Assembly: GCA_965221635.1 (NCBI GenBank)
Contig: OZ244902.1
Location: 930,001 to 994,000, forward strand
Direction: 5' to 3'
DNA from: JAAXHB01 sp965221635
GTDB taxonomy: Bacteria > Actinomycetota > Acidimicrobiia > Acidimicrobiales > Aldehydirespiratoraceae
Length of the DNA stretch: 64,000 bases
Below, in pieces: positions 43,901-49,990 of this stretch. Numbering within the stretch: the stretch's first letter is position 1; each line of letters opens with the position of its first letter. Under the pieces are notes generated by a model. The model was given only the letters and a program-made list of their open reading frames with translations, was not told the origin of the DNA and did no database searches. The position numbers and the translations under genes are program-made.

Positions 43901-44137
43901 AGTTACTGGGACACCACCACCACAGGCCAAACCCAAAGCCAAGACAGCCCCACCACCGCCGGAAAAACCACAAGCGAGCTACAAGCCCCAACCACCAACA
44001 CGGGCATCTACCAAGACTGGAGCCCAACAACCTGGGACTTCGGCACCACCACCCAGTACCCCGCACTCAAAGCCGACCACGACCGTGACGGCACCCCCAC
44101 CTGGCAAGAATTCGGCAACCAACGCCCCAACCCCTGA
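34910..44137 (+). CDS. Giant secreted protein with three tandem subtilase (S8) units and GLUG repeats
   Basis: A 3075-residue exported protein. The signal segment RFTWPVILLIMAVVAAGF is near residues 20-37, with cleavage likely after FSPAASG. Three units of 1011 residues follow head to tail. Each has a propeptide-like start, an S8 protease, Asp-rich loops such as DLNGDGQADNDDD and DSDNDGDVDEHD that resemble calcium sites, and GLUG-type repeats (AGGLVGRN..., IGGLVGFAVS). All three catalytic triads are complete: Asp221/His265/Ser559, Asp1232/His1276/Ser1571 and Asp2243/His2287/Ser2586, each Ser in GTSQASPH with Asn in the NxAGND motif. No sorting signal or membrane anchor is seen at the C-terminus. 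AAGGGAG precedes the ATG. Probably an extracellular, acidic, calcium-dependent protease or a pro-protein that splits into units; the function is inferred. Confidence 0.85.
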   Translation: MPNTHKANTNIAGRPQRSRFTWPVILLIMAVVAAGFSPAASGEAQSQGDPAGDQPSVAPLNKSGQSNMDSILANVVDAYEAEVGPAAQGAGQASDQAVALAADEAAALAPVSKGGTVLVTAYMIIDANGVAADTAPVVAWLQDNSVEARRVGDGYIEVYAPVRLLEALSKQPGVSRLQAALPPRRAQSSTLVPSDAAKLHEADHWFDAGITGRGVKVGIVDGGFEGIAALQEQGHLPNILLARCYVEDSSDITSNVEDCEYDGVHGTAVAESVADVAPHATLYISNPQSKGDLQDAVEWMEGQGVEVINHSVSWTPDGPGDGTSPQADSPLRTIDSAVEAGAVWVNSAGNDADNVWYGDFETITSGGSEWVNFGTAGSPDVDNNLNLQQGQDSTLIALLRWDDEWANNSSEAGADCDLDLFAYRPGNPFPVGSGSDVQSGSHRHTPTEVLTTEISSGQFGIYQLRIHVYDCDDAPEWIQLTAWTNAPLEFTSSSHHVANPEESANAGMLAVGAAPYSNVFSLSSYSSRGPTAADGRTKPEIVGVDCGTSLTYGTFCGTSQASPHVAGLAALAIDRYGGDEDYDSPEEIADYLKDNAVQRVSTPDPNNLWGHGFATLPNDLVFDVDHDVDDDGLIEVSSVDQLDAIRYDLNGDGQADNDDDETLYRWAFRFAKDGMGCNEDETDTAEQVCVGYELTADLDFDSDNDGDVDEHDHKRLYWDDGQGWDPIGTFQGVLEGNGHTIANLTINRDHSDETMTDPSATAAYYGLFEEIGVLAAVRNLVLDDANVVAGARAGVQNGAGLWNFEHAFVGPLAGENQGQITSVSVTNAEVRGIDDFNAAGGLVGRNAATITSSYATGTVQGETAGGLTGETYSNRSHITNSYAEATVTGINSIGGLVGFAVSTTIEDSYAKGTLTDRDSNEDTPPTVSAGGLVGGGYFITVTNNYATAAIQDADDAGGLIADGAANTVTDSYWDTTTTGQTQSQDSPNTAGKTTSELQAPTGATGIYANWPTGTWDFGTATQYPALKADHNRDGTATWQEFGNQRPTPQSVNSVDPEAAAAGSPLQGPVVVDKSRQSNMDSILANVVDAYEAEVGPAAQGAGQASDQAAALAADEAAALAPVSRGGTVLVTAYMIIDANGVAADTASVVAWLQDNSVEARLVGDGYIEVYAPVGLLEALASQPAVSRLQAALPPRRAQSSNLVPSDAAKLHEADHWFDAGITGRGVKVGIVDVGFEGIKALHEQGHLPNLLVARCYREDSWRITNKVEDCEYDSVHGTAVAESVADVAPHATLYISNPGSKGELQDAVEWMEGQGVQVINHSVGWVPDGPGDGTSPSPDSPLRTIDSAVEAGAVWVNAAGNDAENVWYGDFQLMPSNRFINFGTASSPDSGNRINVQQGQDDVVIALLRWDDEWANNMTEAGADCDLDLLLRRSRDSYHVALGQIQQAGAYFSTPIEVIVYRVPSGEHGNYDLRILVRECDDPPEWIQLTAWTKASLEHASSAHHVANPEESANAGMLAVGAAPSSNVFSLSSYSSRGPTAGDGRIKPEIVGVDCGVTLTYGDDDPFCGTSQASPHVAGLAALAIDRYGGDEDYDSPEEIADYLKDNAVQRVAAPDPNNLWGHGFATLPNDLVFDADHDVDDDGLIEVSSVDQLDAIRYDLNGDGQADNDDDETSYFWAFRFAKDGMGCNEDETDTAEQVCVGYELTADLDFDSDEDGDVDQDDHKRLYYNDGQGWDPIGTFQAVLEGNGHTISSLTINRDHTDETMTDPSATAAYYGLFEEIGVLAEVRNLVLADANVVAGARAGVQNAAGLWNFEHAFVGTLAGENQGQITSVSVTGASVRGIDDFNTAGGLVGRNAATITSSYATGTVQGETAGGLAGEAYSNRSHITGSYAEATVTGINSIGGLVGFAVSTSIEDSYAKGTLTDRDSNEDTPPTVDAGGLVGGAYFITVTNSYATAAIQGADDAGGLIADGAANTVTDSYWDTTTTGQTQSQDSPNTAGKTTAELQAPTTNTGIYANWPTSTWDFGTTTQYPALKADHNRDGTATWQEFGNQRPTPQSANSVEPEAATVALLQGPLTVDKSGQSNMDSILANVVDAYEAEVGPAAQGAGQASDQAKALAADEAAALAPVSRGGTVLVTAYMTVDANGVAADTAPVLAWLQSNSVEARRVGDGYIEVYAPVNLAEALSKQPGVSRLQAALPPRRSQSSTLVPSDAAALHEADHWFDAGITGRGVKVGIVDGGFEGTAALQEQGHLPNILVARCYVEDSSRVTSDVEDCEYGGVHGTAVAESVADVAPHATLYISNPQTKGDLQDAVEWMEGQGVEVINHSVGWVPDGPGDGTSPSPDSPLHTIDSAVEAGAVWVNAAGNDAENVWYGDYEITGDDNMFINFGTDDSPDIFNTLELEQGEDDVLIALLRWEDEWANNSTEAGADCDLDLYAYRPGAVYLIQDAVAYSAEYQTGHHIATPLEVLQYEIPSGEHGTYEVAIYVFDCDDPPEWVQFTAWTSASLEFTSSSHHVGNPEESANAGMLAVGAAPASNVSSLSSYSSRGPTVDGRIKPEIVGVDCGVTLTYGDGDPFCGTSQASPHVAGLAALAIDRYGGDEDYDSPDEIADYLKDNATQRVATPDPNNLWGHGFATLPNDFTFDADHDVDDDGLIEVSSVDQLDAIRYDLNGDGQADNDDDAPSYLWAFRFAKDGMGCNEDETDTAEQVCVGYELTADLDFDSDNDGDVDQDDHKRLYWDDGQGWDPIGTFQGVLEGNGHTIANLTINRDHTNETMTDPSATATYYGLFEEIGVLAEVRNLVLADANVTAGSRAGVQNSAGLWNFEHAFVGTLAGENQGQITSVSVTNASVRGVDSFNTAGGLVGRNAGTITSSYATGTVRGETAGGLAGEAYSNRSHITASYAEVNVYGINSIGGLAGFAVSTTIEDSYAKGTLTDRDSNEDTPPTVDAGGLVGTGYFITVTNSYAANTIEDIDDAGGLIADGAANTVTDSYWDTTTTGQTQSQDSPTTAGKTTSELQAPTTNTGIYQDWSPTTWDFGTTTQYPALKADHDRDGTPTWQEFGNQRPNP
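35101..38133 (+). repeat. Protease repeat unit 1 (3033 bp)
   Basis: First of three in-frame DNA repeats. Boundaries are taken at CCAATCCAACATGG, which recurs exactly 3033 bp later. Identity between units is high in the flanks of the catalytic domain and in the GLUG part, and low in the inserted domain (about 35985-36370). Confidence 0.9.
38134..41166 (+). repeat. Protease repeat unit 2 (3033 bp)
   Basis: Second copy, joined to unit 1 by an Ala/Pro-rich linker. In its protease domain it carries three extra residues just before the catalytic Ser relative to unit 1, balanced by losses elsewhere, so the period stays 3033 bp. Confidence 0.9.
41167..44137 (+). repeat. Protease repeat unit 3 (ends at the stop codon)
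   Basis: Third copy, ending after EFGNQRPNP where units 1 and 2 continue into a linker. Its catalytic and GLUG parts are close to the other units and its inserted domain is distinct. Confidence 0.9.
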
Positions 44138-44170
44138 CCGCCCCCAACCTCCAACACCCCGACTTCAGTG

Positions 44171-44208
44171 AGCCGACACCCTGCAGAAATACCTGCAGGG
44201 TGTCGGCT
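44171..44208 (+). terminator. 16-bp perfect-stem hairpin ending the protease transcript
   Basis: AGCCGACACCCTGCAG (44171-44186) pairs perfectly with CTGCAGGGTGTCGGCT (44193-44208) around AAATAC. No U tract follows. The next gene's -35 starts two bases after the stem. Confidence 0.7.
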
Positions 44209-44209
44209 A

Positions 44210-44238
44210 TTGCATAACACTTCCTACTTAGGTAGTCT
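44210..44238 (+). promoter_or_regulatory. Promoter of the HTH protein, leaderless
   Basis: TTGCAT (44210-44215), a 17-bp spacer, TAGTCT (44233-44238), then 6 bases to the ATG at 44245. Together with 5523-5550 it is the clearest complete example of the leaderless pattern. Confidence 0.75.
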
Positions 44239-44244
44239 TATGCG

Positions 44245-44910
44245 ATGACCGTGGTTGGCGTCAGCGAAGCTGCCCAAAGGCTCAGAGTGTCCCCTCGGCG
44301 GGTCCGGCAGATGATCTCCGATGAGGATTTGCCTGCCCGACGGGTGGGGAGAGCATGGGCCATCGAAGAGGGTGACATCAGGTCCGCTACTCGCCGCCGA
44401 CCGCCGCACCGGCCCTGGAAGCCGGCCTCCGCATGGGCCGTGCTCGCCGCGGCCGATTGCAGCCTCTCGTCGTCGCTTGCCCCCTACCAGCGCCACCGGG
44501 CGCGAAAGCGGCTCGGAGCCGGGCTGGCGAACATCCTCGCCAATCTGTCGGAGCGGGCTCGACGCCGCACCTTCTACGCCCATCCCGCTGACGTGGTAAG
44601 GATCGTCAGCGAGCCCGGAGCGGTGCGCACGGCGGCAAGCGCCGCAGAGGAACTCGGCATCGACCTCGTCGGCGATGGCCCAGCCGAGGCATACGTGCGT
44701 CAATCACTGTTCAATCGGATTGCCTCGGCATACCACATTGAGGAACGTGCTGAGCGGCCCAACATGGTGCTCCGAATTGTCGCTGATGCCGATTGGCCTT
44801 TCCCAGAAGGCACGGTCACCGCACCACGGGCCGTCGCCGCCGTGGACCTCCTCGAATCCCACGACCAGAGATCCCAACGAGCCGGGTCCACCCTCCTGCA
44901 AACAAAGTGA
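44245..44910 (+). CDS. HTH protein resembling AbiEi-type antitoxins
   Basis: A 221-residue protein. Residues 1-45 form an excisionase/MerR-like winged helix (GVSEAAQRLRVSPRRVRQMI). The rest resembles the C-terminal part of HTH proteins that precede AbiEii-type nucleotidyltransferase toxins (AYVRQSLFNRIASAYHI and VAAVDLLESHDQRSQRAGS). It is inferred to be a DNA-binding autoregulatory antitoxin. The usual partner gene does not follow: the next 150 bp are non-coding and the next gene is convergent and unrelated. It is either an orphan antitoxin or a plain regulator. Confidence 0.6.
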   Translation: MTVVGVSEAAQRLRVSPRRVRQMISDEDLPARRVGRAWAIEEGDIRSATRRRPPHRPWKPASAWAVLAAADCSLSSSLAPYQRHRARKRLGAGLANILANLSERARRRTFYAHPADVVRIVSEPGAVRTAASAAEELGIDLVGDGPAEAYVRQSLFNRIASAYHIEERAERPNMVLRIVADADWPFPEGTVTAPRAVAAVDLLESHDQRSQRAGSTLLQTK

Positions 44911-45066
44911 GCCCACGGACACCGAAGATGCGGGCAAGGCTCGGTTTGCTTATCGGGCTTTGGCGGAACCGGCCCGTGGTCGGTAGCGAGCCGTGGGGCG
45001 GCCTGCGGAGTGTTGCCGGTTGTTCCTTGCCTGCAGCAAGGACGGGGTACCGCCTGCGAGGGTGGC

Positions 45067-46143
45067 CTAATGGAGGGCTTTGAGGGCGAGGGCGGCGCCT
45101 GTGGCGAGGTGATGGCCGGAGGTGTGACCCACACTGACGAGGGCTGACATGGCCCCAGCCGCGCCGCGACCGAGCTCGGCGGCAGTGAACAAACGGCGCA
45201 GGGCCGGCAGCACGTGACCGGACTTTGCGCAGCGGATCAACTCGGCGGACAGCGACGTGGTGCGACCCAGCGCGGCTTCGTCCATCGCCGCGACAAGGGC
45301 GCCGTGAAGCGCTTGTGCTCGCTGTTGCAGCAGATCACTTTCTCCCTTGGGCAGCGCTTTGTTTGCCAGGGCCCAGCACACCGCGGTGGACGCTGCGATC
45401 ACGTCGTCACCGGCGGGCGTGGAGCCTGAACCGAGACCAACAAGGTCGACGGCAGCGGCACCCACCAAGTTTGGATCGCCGTGCGACATCGCCTCGCCGA
45501 GTGTTCGGATCCGCTGGCGCAACAGAGACGGTTCTTCAGGGGGCGGGAACTGCTGCAGTGCCGCCTGGATACGGGCGGACAGCAGCGCCACGTCATCCAA
45601 CGAGGAACGCCCGATGAAGAGACGCTGATCACGCCAGCCGGTGACAATCACCGTCGGTGACATTGGGTGTGCCACAGCCGTCACCTGCTGTGCATCTGGT
45701 CGAGTTGGATTACCCGGCGAGGAGGTCGAGGAACGCGTCGGACGCGGAGCTGCCACCTGCGGGACGTTCAGTTCGTGTGCATCAGCCGAGTCATGCTCAA
45801 AGGCCCCGCAAGAAGAACCGCAGAGGTCTTGCACTGCGTCACCGGGAGCTTCGCCCGGGTGGATCGTGAACACGGCCGCTGCTTTGAGCTGCTCAAACGC
45901 GTCTTCGGCGACGGTCACCGACATCGGAAGGCCGAGCCCCCGAGGCGTCTCCAACGCAACCACGCGTTCCGAGTGCCGAAGCCGGGCGTAGGCATGATTG
46001 CGGCCCGCGGCGAACACGTCTCCAACATCGGCGGTCTCCAGGACTTCGCTCAAGTAGGTGCTCGCAACGCCCGGGACCACAACGCCCACCTCGGCGGTTT
46101 CGTTGCCGGTCAACAGTTCACGCGGCGGCGCAGGGAGTGTCAC
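45067..46143 (-). CDS. DUF2877-family protein (AllH-like)
   Basis: A 358-residue protein. The family signature is GLGSGSTPAGDDVIAAST, a glycine-rich acidic loop conserved in DUF2877 proteins, some of which (AllH) are part of oxamate carbamoyltransferase in allantoin breakdown. The middle (around residues 125-155) has a low-complexity Pro/Ser/Thr linker. The GTG start overlaps the stop of the phosphotransferase gene as GTGA, so the pair is translationally coupled. Other All partners are not nearby, so a role in allantoin use is not supported by context. Confidence 0.65.
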   Translation of the reverse strand: MTLPAPPRELLTGNETAEVGVVVPGVASTYLSEVLETADVGDVFAAGRNHAYARLRHSERVVALETPRGLGLPMSVTVAEDAFEQLKAAAVFTIHPGEAPGDAVQDLCGSSCGAFEHDSADAHELNVPQVAAPRPTRSSTSSPGNPTRPDAQQVTAVAHPMSPTVIVTGWRDQRLFIGRSSLDDVALLSARIQAALQQFPPPEEPSLLRQRIRTLGEAMSHGDPNLVGAAAVDLVGLGSGSTPAGDDVIAASTAVCWALANKALPKGESDLLQQRAQALHGALVAAMDEAALGRTTSLSAELIRCAKSGHVLPALRRLFTAAELGRGAAGAMSALVSVGHTSGHHLATGAALALKALH

Positions 46144-47294
46144 TCCTGTTTGAGGCCGGCGGGGGTGGGGTTTTCCTGCAGGGCGTCGGGGGTGGGGTTG
46201 TGGATGCCCAGGAGGTTTGCCAGTGACGCGGTGACCATGTTCGCCACCGAGTAGTTGAGCGACTCGGGAACCACCCCGGCTGCAATCATGCGATCAACCA
46301 GGCGAATGAAGATCGCACAGAAGCGCATGGCGCCGAACACTTCCCAGTAGTGCGGTTCGCGAACCTCGCGGCCGCTCACCTTTTCGTAATGTTCGATCAT
46401 CTCTGCTCGTGTGGGATAGCCCTCCAGGCGCTCCACGCCCACGTCTTCGTGCGACATTCGGTCAAACATGAGCCACCAGCCAACGTCGGCCTCGGTGGGG
46501 CTGAGAGCGCACTCCTCCCAATCGAGCACCGCCGCGGGGCGGTAGTCCTGCCAGATCACGTTGCCCACACGAGCATCGCCCCAGGTGAGACCGAACCGCT
46601 CGTCGCCGGGATCGTTCGCGGTCAACCAGTCGAACGCCGCAAACAGAACCGGATGATCCCGCCCAGCCAACTCGTCCACAACCAAACGCCGGTACAAGTC
46701 CAACTGCACTGCGGTGGTGGGCTTGCCGCTGCCTGCGGGGCGAAGCCACACCAGGTCGTCGCTGCGCCAGTCCAGCGAATGCACCGCCGCCATGATCTCC
46801 ACCCCTGTGAGCGCCAAGCGTCGACGCTCGGCGGGGGATGCGTCGTCCACCAGGAAACCGGCCTCGGTGTAGCGGGGCCTGTCCGCGGGAATCACACCCT
46901 CCACGAACTCCATCACAAAGAACGGGCGCCCCAGCACCTCGCTGTTGGGCTCGTAACCCACAAGCGGCGGGATCGGCACAGCCGAAAGCCCCGCAGCGTC
47001 AACATGGGACATCACCTGGTACTGCACCTGCACCGACACCCCGCAATGCTCGCTTTGCGCCGGAAACATGCCCCCGTCGGCCGGCTCCACCCTGGCCACA
47101 TAGCGACGGCGACACCCTTCGCCACGATCCTGCCAGGTGGCGTCGAACATCACCGTTTCGTTGGAGAACCCGGTGGTGGTGGGAATGTCAATGTCGGAGA
47201 TCTCAAGACCTGGCCGATCCGGGAAGCGCAACCTCATCCACTTCGTCAACGCCCCGGCGTAAGCCTTGATTTGTTCCGCCTGGAACTCAAGCAC
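46140..47294 (-). CDS. Phosphotransferase-family protein (APH/acyl-CoA-dehydrogenase-10 kinase-like)
   Basis: A 384-residue kinase-fold protein. It shows FVMEFVEGVIPADRP (hinge), LTWGDARVGNVIW (catalytic loop, with Asp in the HxD position and Asn for metal) and AAVLDWEECALSPTEADVGW (DFG-equivalent DWE). Relatives phosphorylate aminoglycosides or, in actinobacteria, often act near fatty-acid metabolism genes. GTG 47294 is chosen as start because VLEFQAEQIKAYAGALTKW is the first conserved-looking helix. The frame is open further upstream but there overlaps the divergent thioesterase. Confidence 0.78.
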   Translation of the reverse strand: MLEFQAEQIKAYAGALTKWMRLRFPDRPGLEISDIDIPTTTGFSNETVMFDATWQDRGEGCRRRYVARVEPADGGMFPAQSEHCGVSVQVQYQVMSHVDAAGLSAVPIPPLVGYEPNSEVLGRPFFVMEFVEGVIPADRPRYTEAGFLVDDASPAERRRLALTGVEIMAAVHSLDWRSDDLVWLRPAGSGKPTTAVQLDLYRRLVVDELAGRDHPVLFAAFDWLTANDPGDERFGLTWGDARVGNVIWQDYRPAAVLDWEECALSPTEADVGWWLMFDRMSHEDVGVERLEGYPTRAEMIEHYEKVSGREVREPHYWEVFGAMRFCAIFIRLVDRMIAAGVVPESLNYSVANMVTASLANLLGIHNPTPDALQENPTPAGLKQE

Positions 47295-47385
47295 GCTGCG
47301 TAGTGTGCCCCGTATCCCAGGTGGTCGCAAAGACCCAACCCCTCCCAACGCCAACAACGCAACCACGACCAACCCTCCCACCGTG

Positions 47386-47931
47386 ATGCCCAACGAACCC
47401 AACACCGACACTGCGACAACCACCGAGGCGAGTTCTGTGGGCACACCCGCGCCCGGCGGCAATGCAGGCAAACCCCTACAACCCCACACGAACGACCACG
47501 CCGACACGTTCGCTGACGACGAGGCGCGGGCCTGGGCCAGGCGGCTTTACGACAACGACCCGGTGGCCGCCGGGCTTGATGTGGAGTTTCGCGACGCGGG
47601 GGCGGGGCACGCCACGGTGGCCATGACGGTGACCGCGGAGATGGCAAACGGCGCCGGGTTCTGCCACGGCGGGGTGATCTTCACGCTGGCCGACATTGCC
47701 TTTCAGTCGGCTTGCAACAGCGTGGGCCGTCCAACGGTGGCCGCCGCGGCCTCGATTGATTTCGCAAGACCGGCGCTGGTGGGCGACACCCTGCAAGCGG
47801 CCTGCAGCGAGCGTTACCGAACGCGCTCCGGCGGCGTGTACGACGTGACCGTGACCCGAGCTTCCGATGGTCGCCTGATCGCCCTGTTCAGGGGCAACGC
47901 CCGCGAGCCACGCCCCCAGCCCGGCAACTGA
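47386..47931 (+). CDS. paaI: PaaI-type hotdog acyl-CoA thioesterase
   Basis: About 181 residues. After a disordered Thr/Pro-rich N-terminus comes a hotdog domain: DVEFRDAGAGHATVAMTVTA, NGAGFCHGGVIFTLADIAFQ (the HGG motif and catalytic Asp region) and RPTVAAAASIDFARPALVGD. PaaI removes stalled hydroxyphenylacetyl-CoA-type esters during phenylacetate breakdown. Its location 100 bp before paaA supports this call. The ATG at 47386 is preferred; upstream codons would add a low-complexity tail and overlap the divergent gene. Confidence 0.82.
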   Translation: MPNEPNTDTATTTEASSVGTPAPGGNAGKPLQPHTNDHADTFADDEARAWARRLYDNDPVAAGLDVEFRDAGAGHATVAMTVTAEMANGAGFCHGGVIFTLADIAFQSACNSVGRPTVAAAASIDFARPALVGDTLQAACSERYRTRSGGVYDVTVTRASDGRLIALFRGNAREPRPQPGN

Positions 47932-48032
47932 GCACGCCCGCCGAAACGCTGGTAACAATACGAAAGCCGCCCAACAGGCAGCCGTGAACAACGCAAGCCC
48001 TGCTGCGATGCAGGCCCACAAAGGAGGTCGTG

Positions 48033-48953
48033 ATGCGCCGCTGGGATTCGATGGACCATTTCGAGGCGTTCCTCAACGACGGAGGACTCGTGGAGGTGCG
48101 CGACGAAATGCCCGACGCCTACCGCATGGAGGTGTTCCGGTTCATTCGGATGCACGCCAACAGCGAACTGATGGGCGGACTCACCGAACGTGACTGGATC
48201 CCCAGGGCGCCTGGCCTGCAGGTGAAACAGTCCGCCCTGGCCAAGACCCAGGACGAGATAGGCCACGCCCACCTGCTGTACATGGTGGCCGCCGACATGG
48301 GCGTGCAAACCCGCCAGGAAATGCTCGAAGACCTCTTCAGTGGCAAAGGCCGCTTCCACAACGTCTTCCATTACAAGGCGCACACCTGGGGCGACCAGAT
48401 CGCGATCTCGTACCTGGTGGACGCCGCCGCGCTGGCCAGCCAGCAAGCCGTGTTCAAGAACTGCTCCTACGGGCCCTACAAGCGGATCCTGCGCCGAATC
48501 ATCGCCGAGGAGGGCTTCCACATGCGCCGCGGCGAGGAAATGGTGTTGGTGATGTCCAAGGGCACGCCCGCCCAGCGGCAGCTGTTCCAAGAGGCGTTGA
48601 ATCGCTGGTGGCTGCCGGCGTTGCAACTGTTCGGCCCGGATTCCAAACCCGACGATCCGCTGCTGCGCTGGCACATCAAGTCCGAGCGCAACGAGGTGCT
48701 GCGTCACCGCTGGGTGCAGAAGTACGTGCCGTTGTTGCAGGGCTACGGATTTGAGATCCCCGATCCCGACCTGCACCAGGACGCCGACGGGCAGTGGGTG
48801 ATCGGTGAGATCGACTGGGCTCCGCTCAACGCAACCCTCGCCAACACAGGCCCCGACAGCGAGCGTCGCATAAGCGAAGCCAACACCAACTGGCAGCGCG
48901 CCGGCTGGGTGCGAGAAGCCCTGGAGCGCCGAGCCCAAGCACTCGCAGCATGA
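48033..48953 (+). CDS. paaA: 1,2-phenylacetyl-CoA epoxidase subunit A
   Basis: A 306-residue catalytic subunit of the di-iron monooxygenase that epoxidises phenylacetyl-CoA. Ferritin-like helices contain QDEIGHAHLLYMVAADMG and IIAEEGFHMRRGEEM, which hold iron ligands. AAGGAGG at 48021-48027 places the ATG at 48033 at ideal spacing; a GTG directly before it is the alternative. The stop overlaps the PaaD ATG as ATGA. First gene of the A-D-B-C block. Confidence 0.93.
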   Translation: MRRWDSMDHFEAFLNDGGLVEVRDEMPDAYRMEVFRFIRMHANSELMGGLTERDWIPRAPGLQVKQSALAKTQDEIGHAHLLYMVAADMGVQTRQEMLEDLFSGKGRFHNVFHYKAHTWGDQIAISYLVDAAALASQQAVFKNCSYGPYKRILRRIIAEEGFHMRRGEEMVLVMSKGTPAQRQLFQEALNRWWLPALQLFGPDSKPDDPLLRWHIKSERNEVLRHRWVQKYVPLLQGYGFEIPDPDLHQDADGQWVIGEIDWAPLNATLANTGPDSERRISEANTNWQRAGWVREALERRAQALAA

Positions 48954-49639
48954 AACACGGCACTCACTGCGGCGCGCAAACCGCCGTCTGGGAGGCGTTG
49001 CGCGGCGTGGACGATCCCGAGTATCCGGGCATCAGCGTGGTGGACATGGGAATGATCGAAGACGTGACGGTGCGCGACGGCCATGCGCAAGTGCGGCTGA
49101 TCCCCACTTTCAGCGGCTGCCCGGCCTTGAGGGTGATCGAGTCCGACATCGTCACCGCCATCGGCGAGGTGCCAGGCGTCCACACGGTTGAGGTGCTTCG
49201 CAGCGCCACGCCGTGGCACACGGGCCGTCTCAGCGCCAGAGCCCGGCAGGCGATGGCCCAGGAGTTCACCGTGGCCGTTGCACCCCCACCGGTGACCCTG
49301 CAACTCACCAAGCATGATCGCAAGCAGCGTCGCAACAACAGCGCAGTGGCATCCACCGACCTGAGCTCAGCCGGCGGATCGGTGGCACAACTTCGGGAAC
49401 ACTCAGGCGGCACGGCAAGCCCATCCGGGGAACAAACCGCCGCGGTGACCACACCCGTTGGGGAGCACCTTGGTGGAAGGCAACCGATGGCCGCCTGGGA
49501 GGGCGGCGCAGCCGCGGCGCCGGCTTGTCCGTTGTGTGGTGGTGGGCTTGTGGAGCAATCGGCTTTCGGGCCGGTGCGGTGCAGGTCGGTGTGGCGTTGC
49601 GAGGCTTGCGCCGAAGTGGTGGAGGTAATGCGAACGTGA
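48950..49639 (+). CDS. paaD: PaaD-type DUF59 protein with C-terminal zinc ribbon
   Basis: A 229-residue maturation protein. The N-terminal DUF59 domain (residues 1-95) shows ISVVDMGMIEDVTVRDGHAQ and TFSGCPALRVIESDI. A long Ser/Gly/Thr-rich linker follows, then a zinc ribbon ACPLCGGGL...CRSVWRCEAC. PaaD is thought to assist assembly of the iron centres of the epoxidase system. The linker of about 75 residues is longer than usual. Coupled by overlaps to paaA (ATGA) and paaB (GTGA). The unusual gene order, D between A and B, is a local rearrangement. Confidence 0.88.
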   Translation: MKHGTHCGAQTAVWEALRGVDDPEYPGISVVDMGMIEDVTVRDGHAQVRLIPTFSGCPALRVIESDIVTAIGEVPGVHTVEVLRSATPWHTGRLSARARQAMAQEFTVAVAPPPVTLQLTKHDRKQRRNNSAVASTDLSSAGGSVAQLREHSGGTASPSGEQTAAVTTPVGEHLGGRQPMAAWEGGAAAAPACPLCGGGLVEQSAFGPVRCRSVWRCEACAEVVEVMRT

Positions 49640-49926
49640 AGATCTACGAGGTATTCCTGGCGTCGGGCAGCCGAGGGGAGGTCACTCACGCGGGAAGCCT
49701 GGAAGCCGCGGATGACGAAACCGCGGTGGTGCTGGCCCGAGAGGCGTACGTGCGCCGAGCCGAAGGTGAGCGAATGTGGCTGGTGGATCGCCGTCACCTT
49801 GTGGAGGCCGACGACAGCTTCATAGAACCCAACCGCCACAAGCCGCACCGTCACAGCGACGGCCAACTGGTGGCCCAGCACCGGCGTCAACAGCGCAAGC
49901 CGGCCGCAGCACGGAGCGCAACATGA
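49636..49926 (+). CDS. paaB: 1,2-phenylacetyl-CoA epoxidase subunit B
   Basis: A 96-residue small subunit with the typical opening VKIYEVFLASGSRGEVTHAG and the acidic LVEADDSFIEPN. It bridges the A-C heterodimers in the known complex. The GTG start overlaps the paaD stop; GGAGG lies 10 bases upstream. The tail is His/Arg/Gln-rich. Confidence 0.9.
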   Translation: MKIYEVFLASGSRGEVTHAGSLEAADDETAVVLAREAYVRRAEGERMWLVDRRHLVEADDSFIEPNRHKPHRHSDGQLVAQHRRQQRKPAAARSAT

Positions 49927-49990
49927 CCCTGTCATCAGGAACTGTGGCCCCGACGGCGACAGCGACATGTCGAATCACGCGGAGAGCGCC

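Noticed and set aside
34910..44137. Triple repeat as three separate genes
   Set aside because: The frame is continuous through both linkers, with no stop codon, ribosome site or second signal peptide.
45024..45042. Small hairpin TCCTTGC/GCAAGGA between the HTH and DUF2877 genes
   Set aside because: A 7-bp stem without a T tract between convergent genes is too weak to call a terminator.
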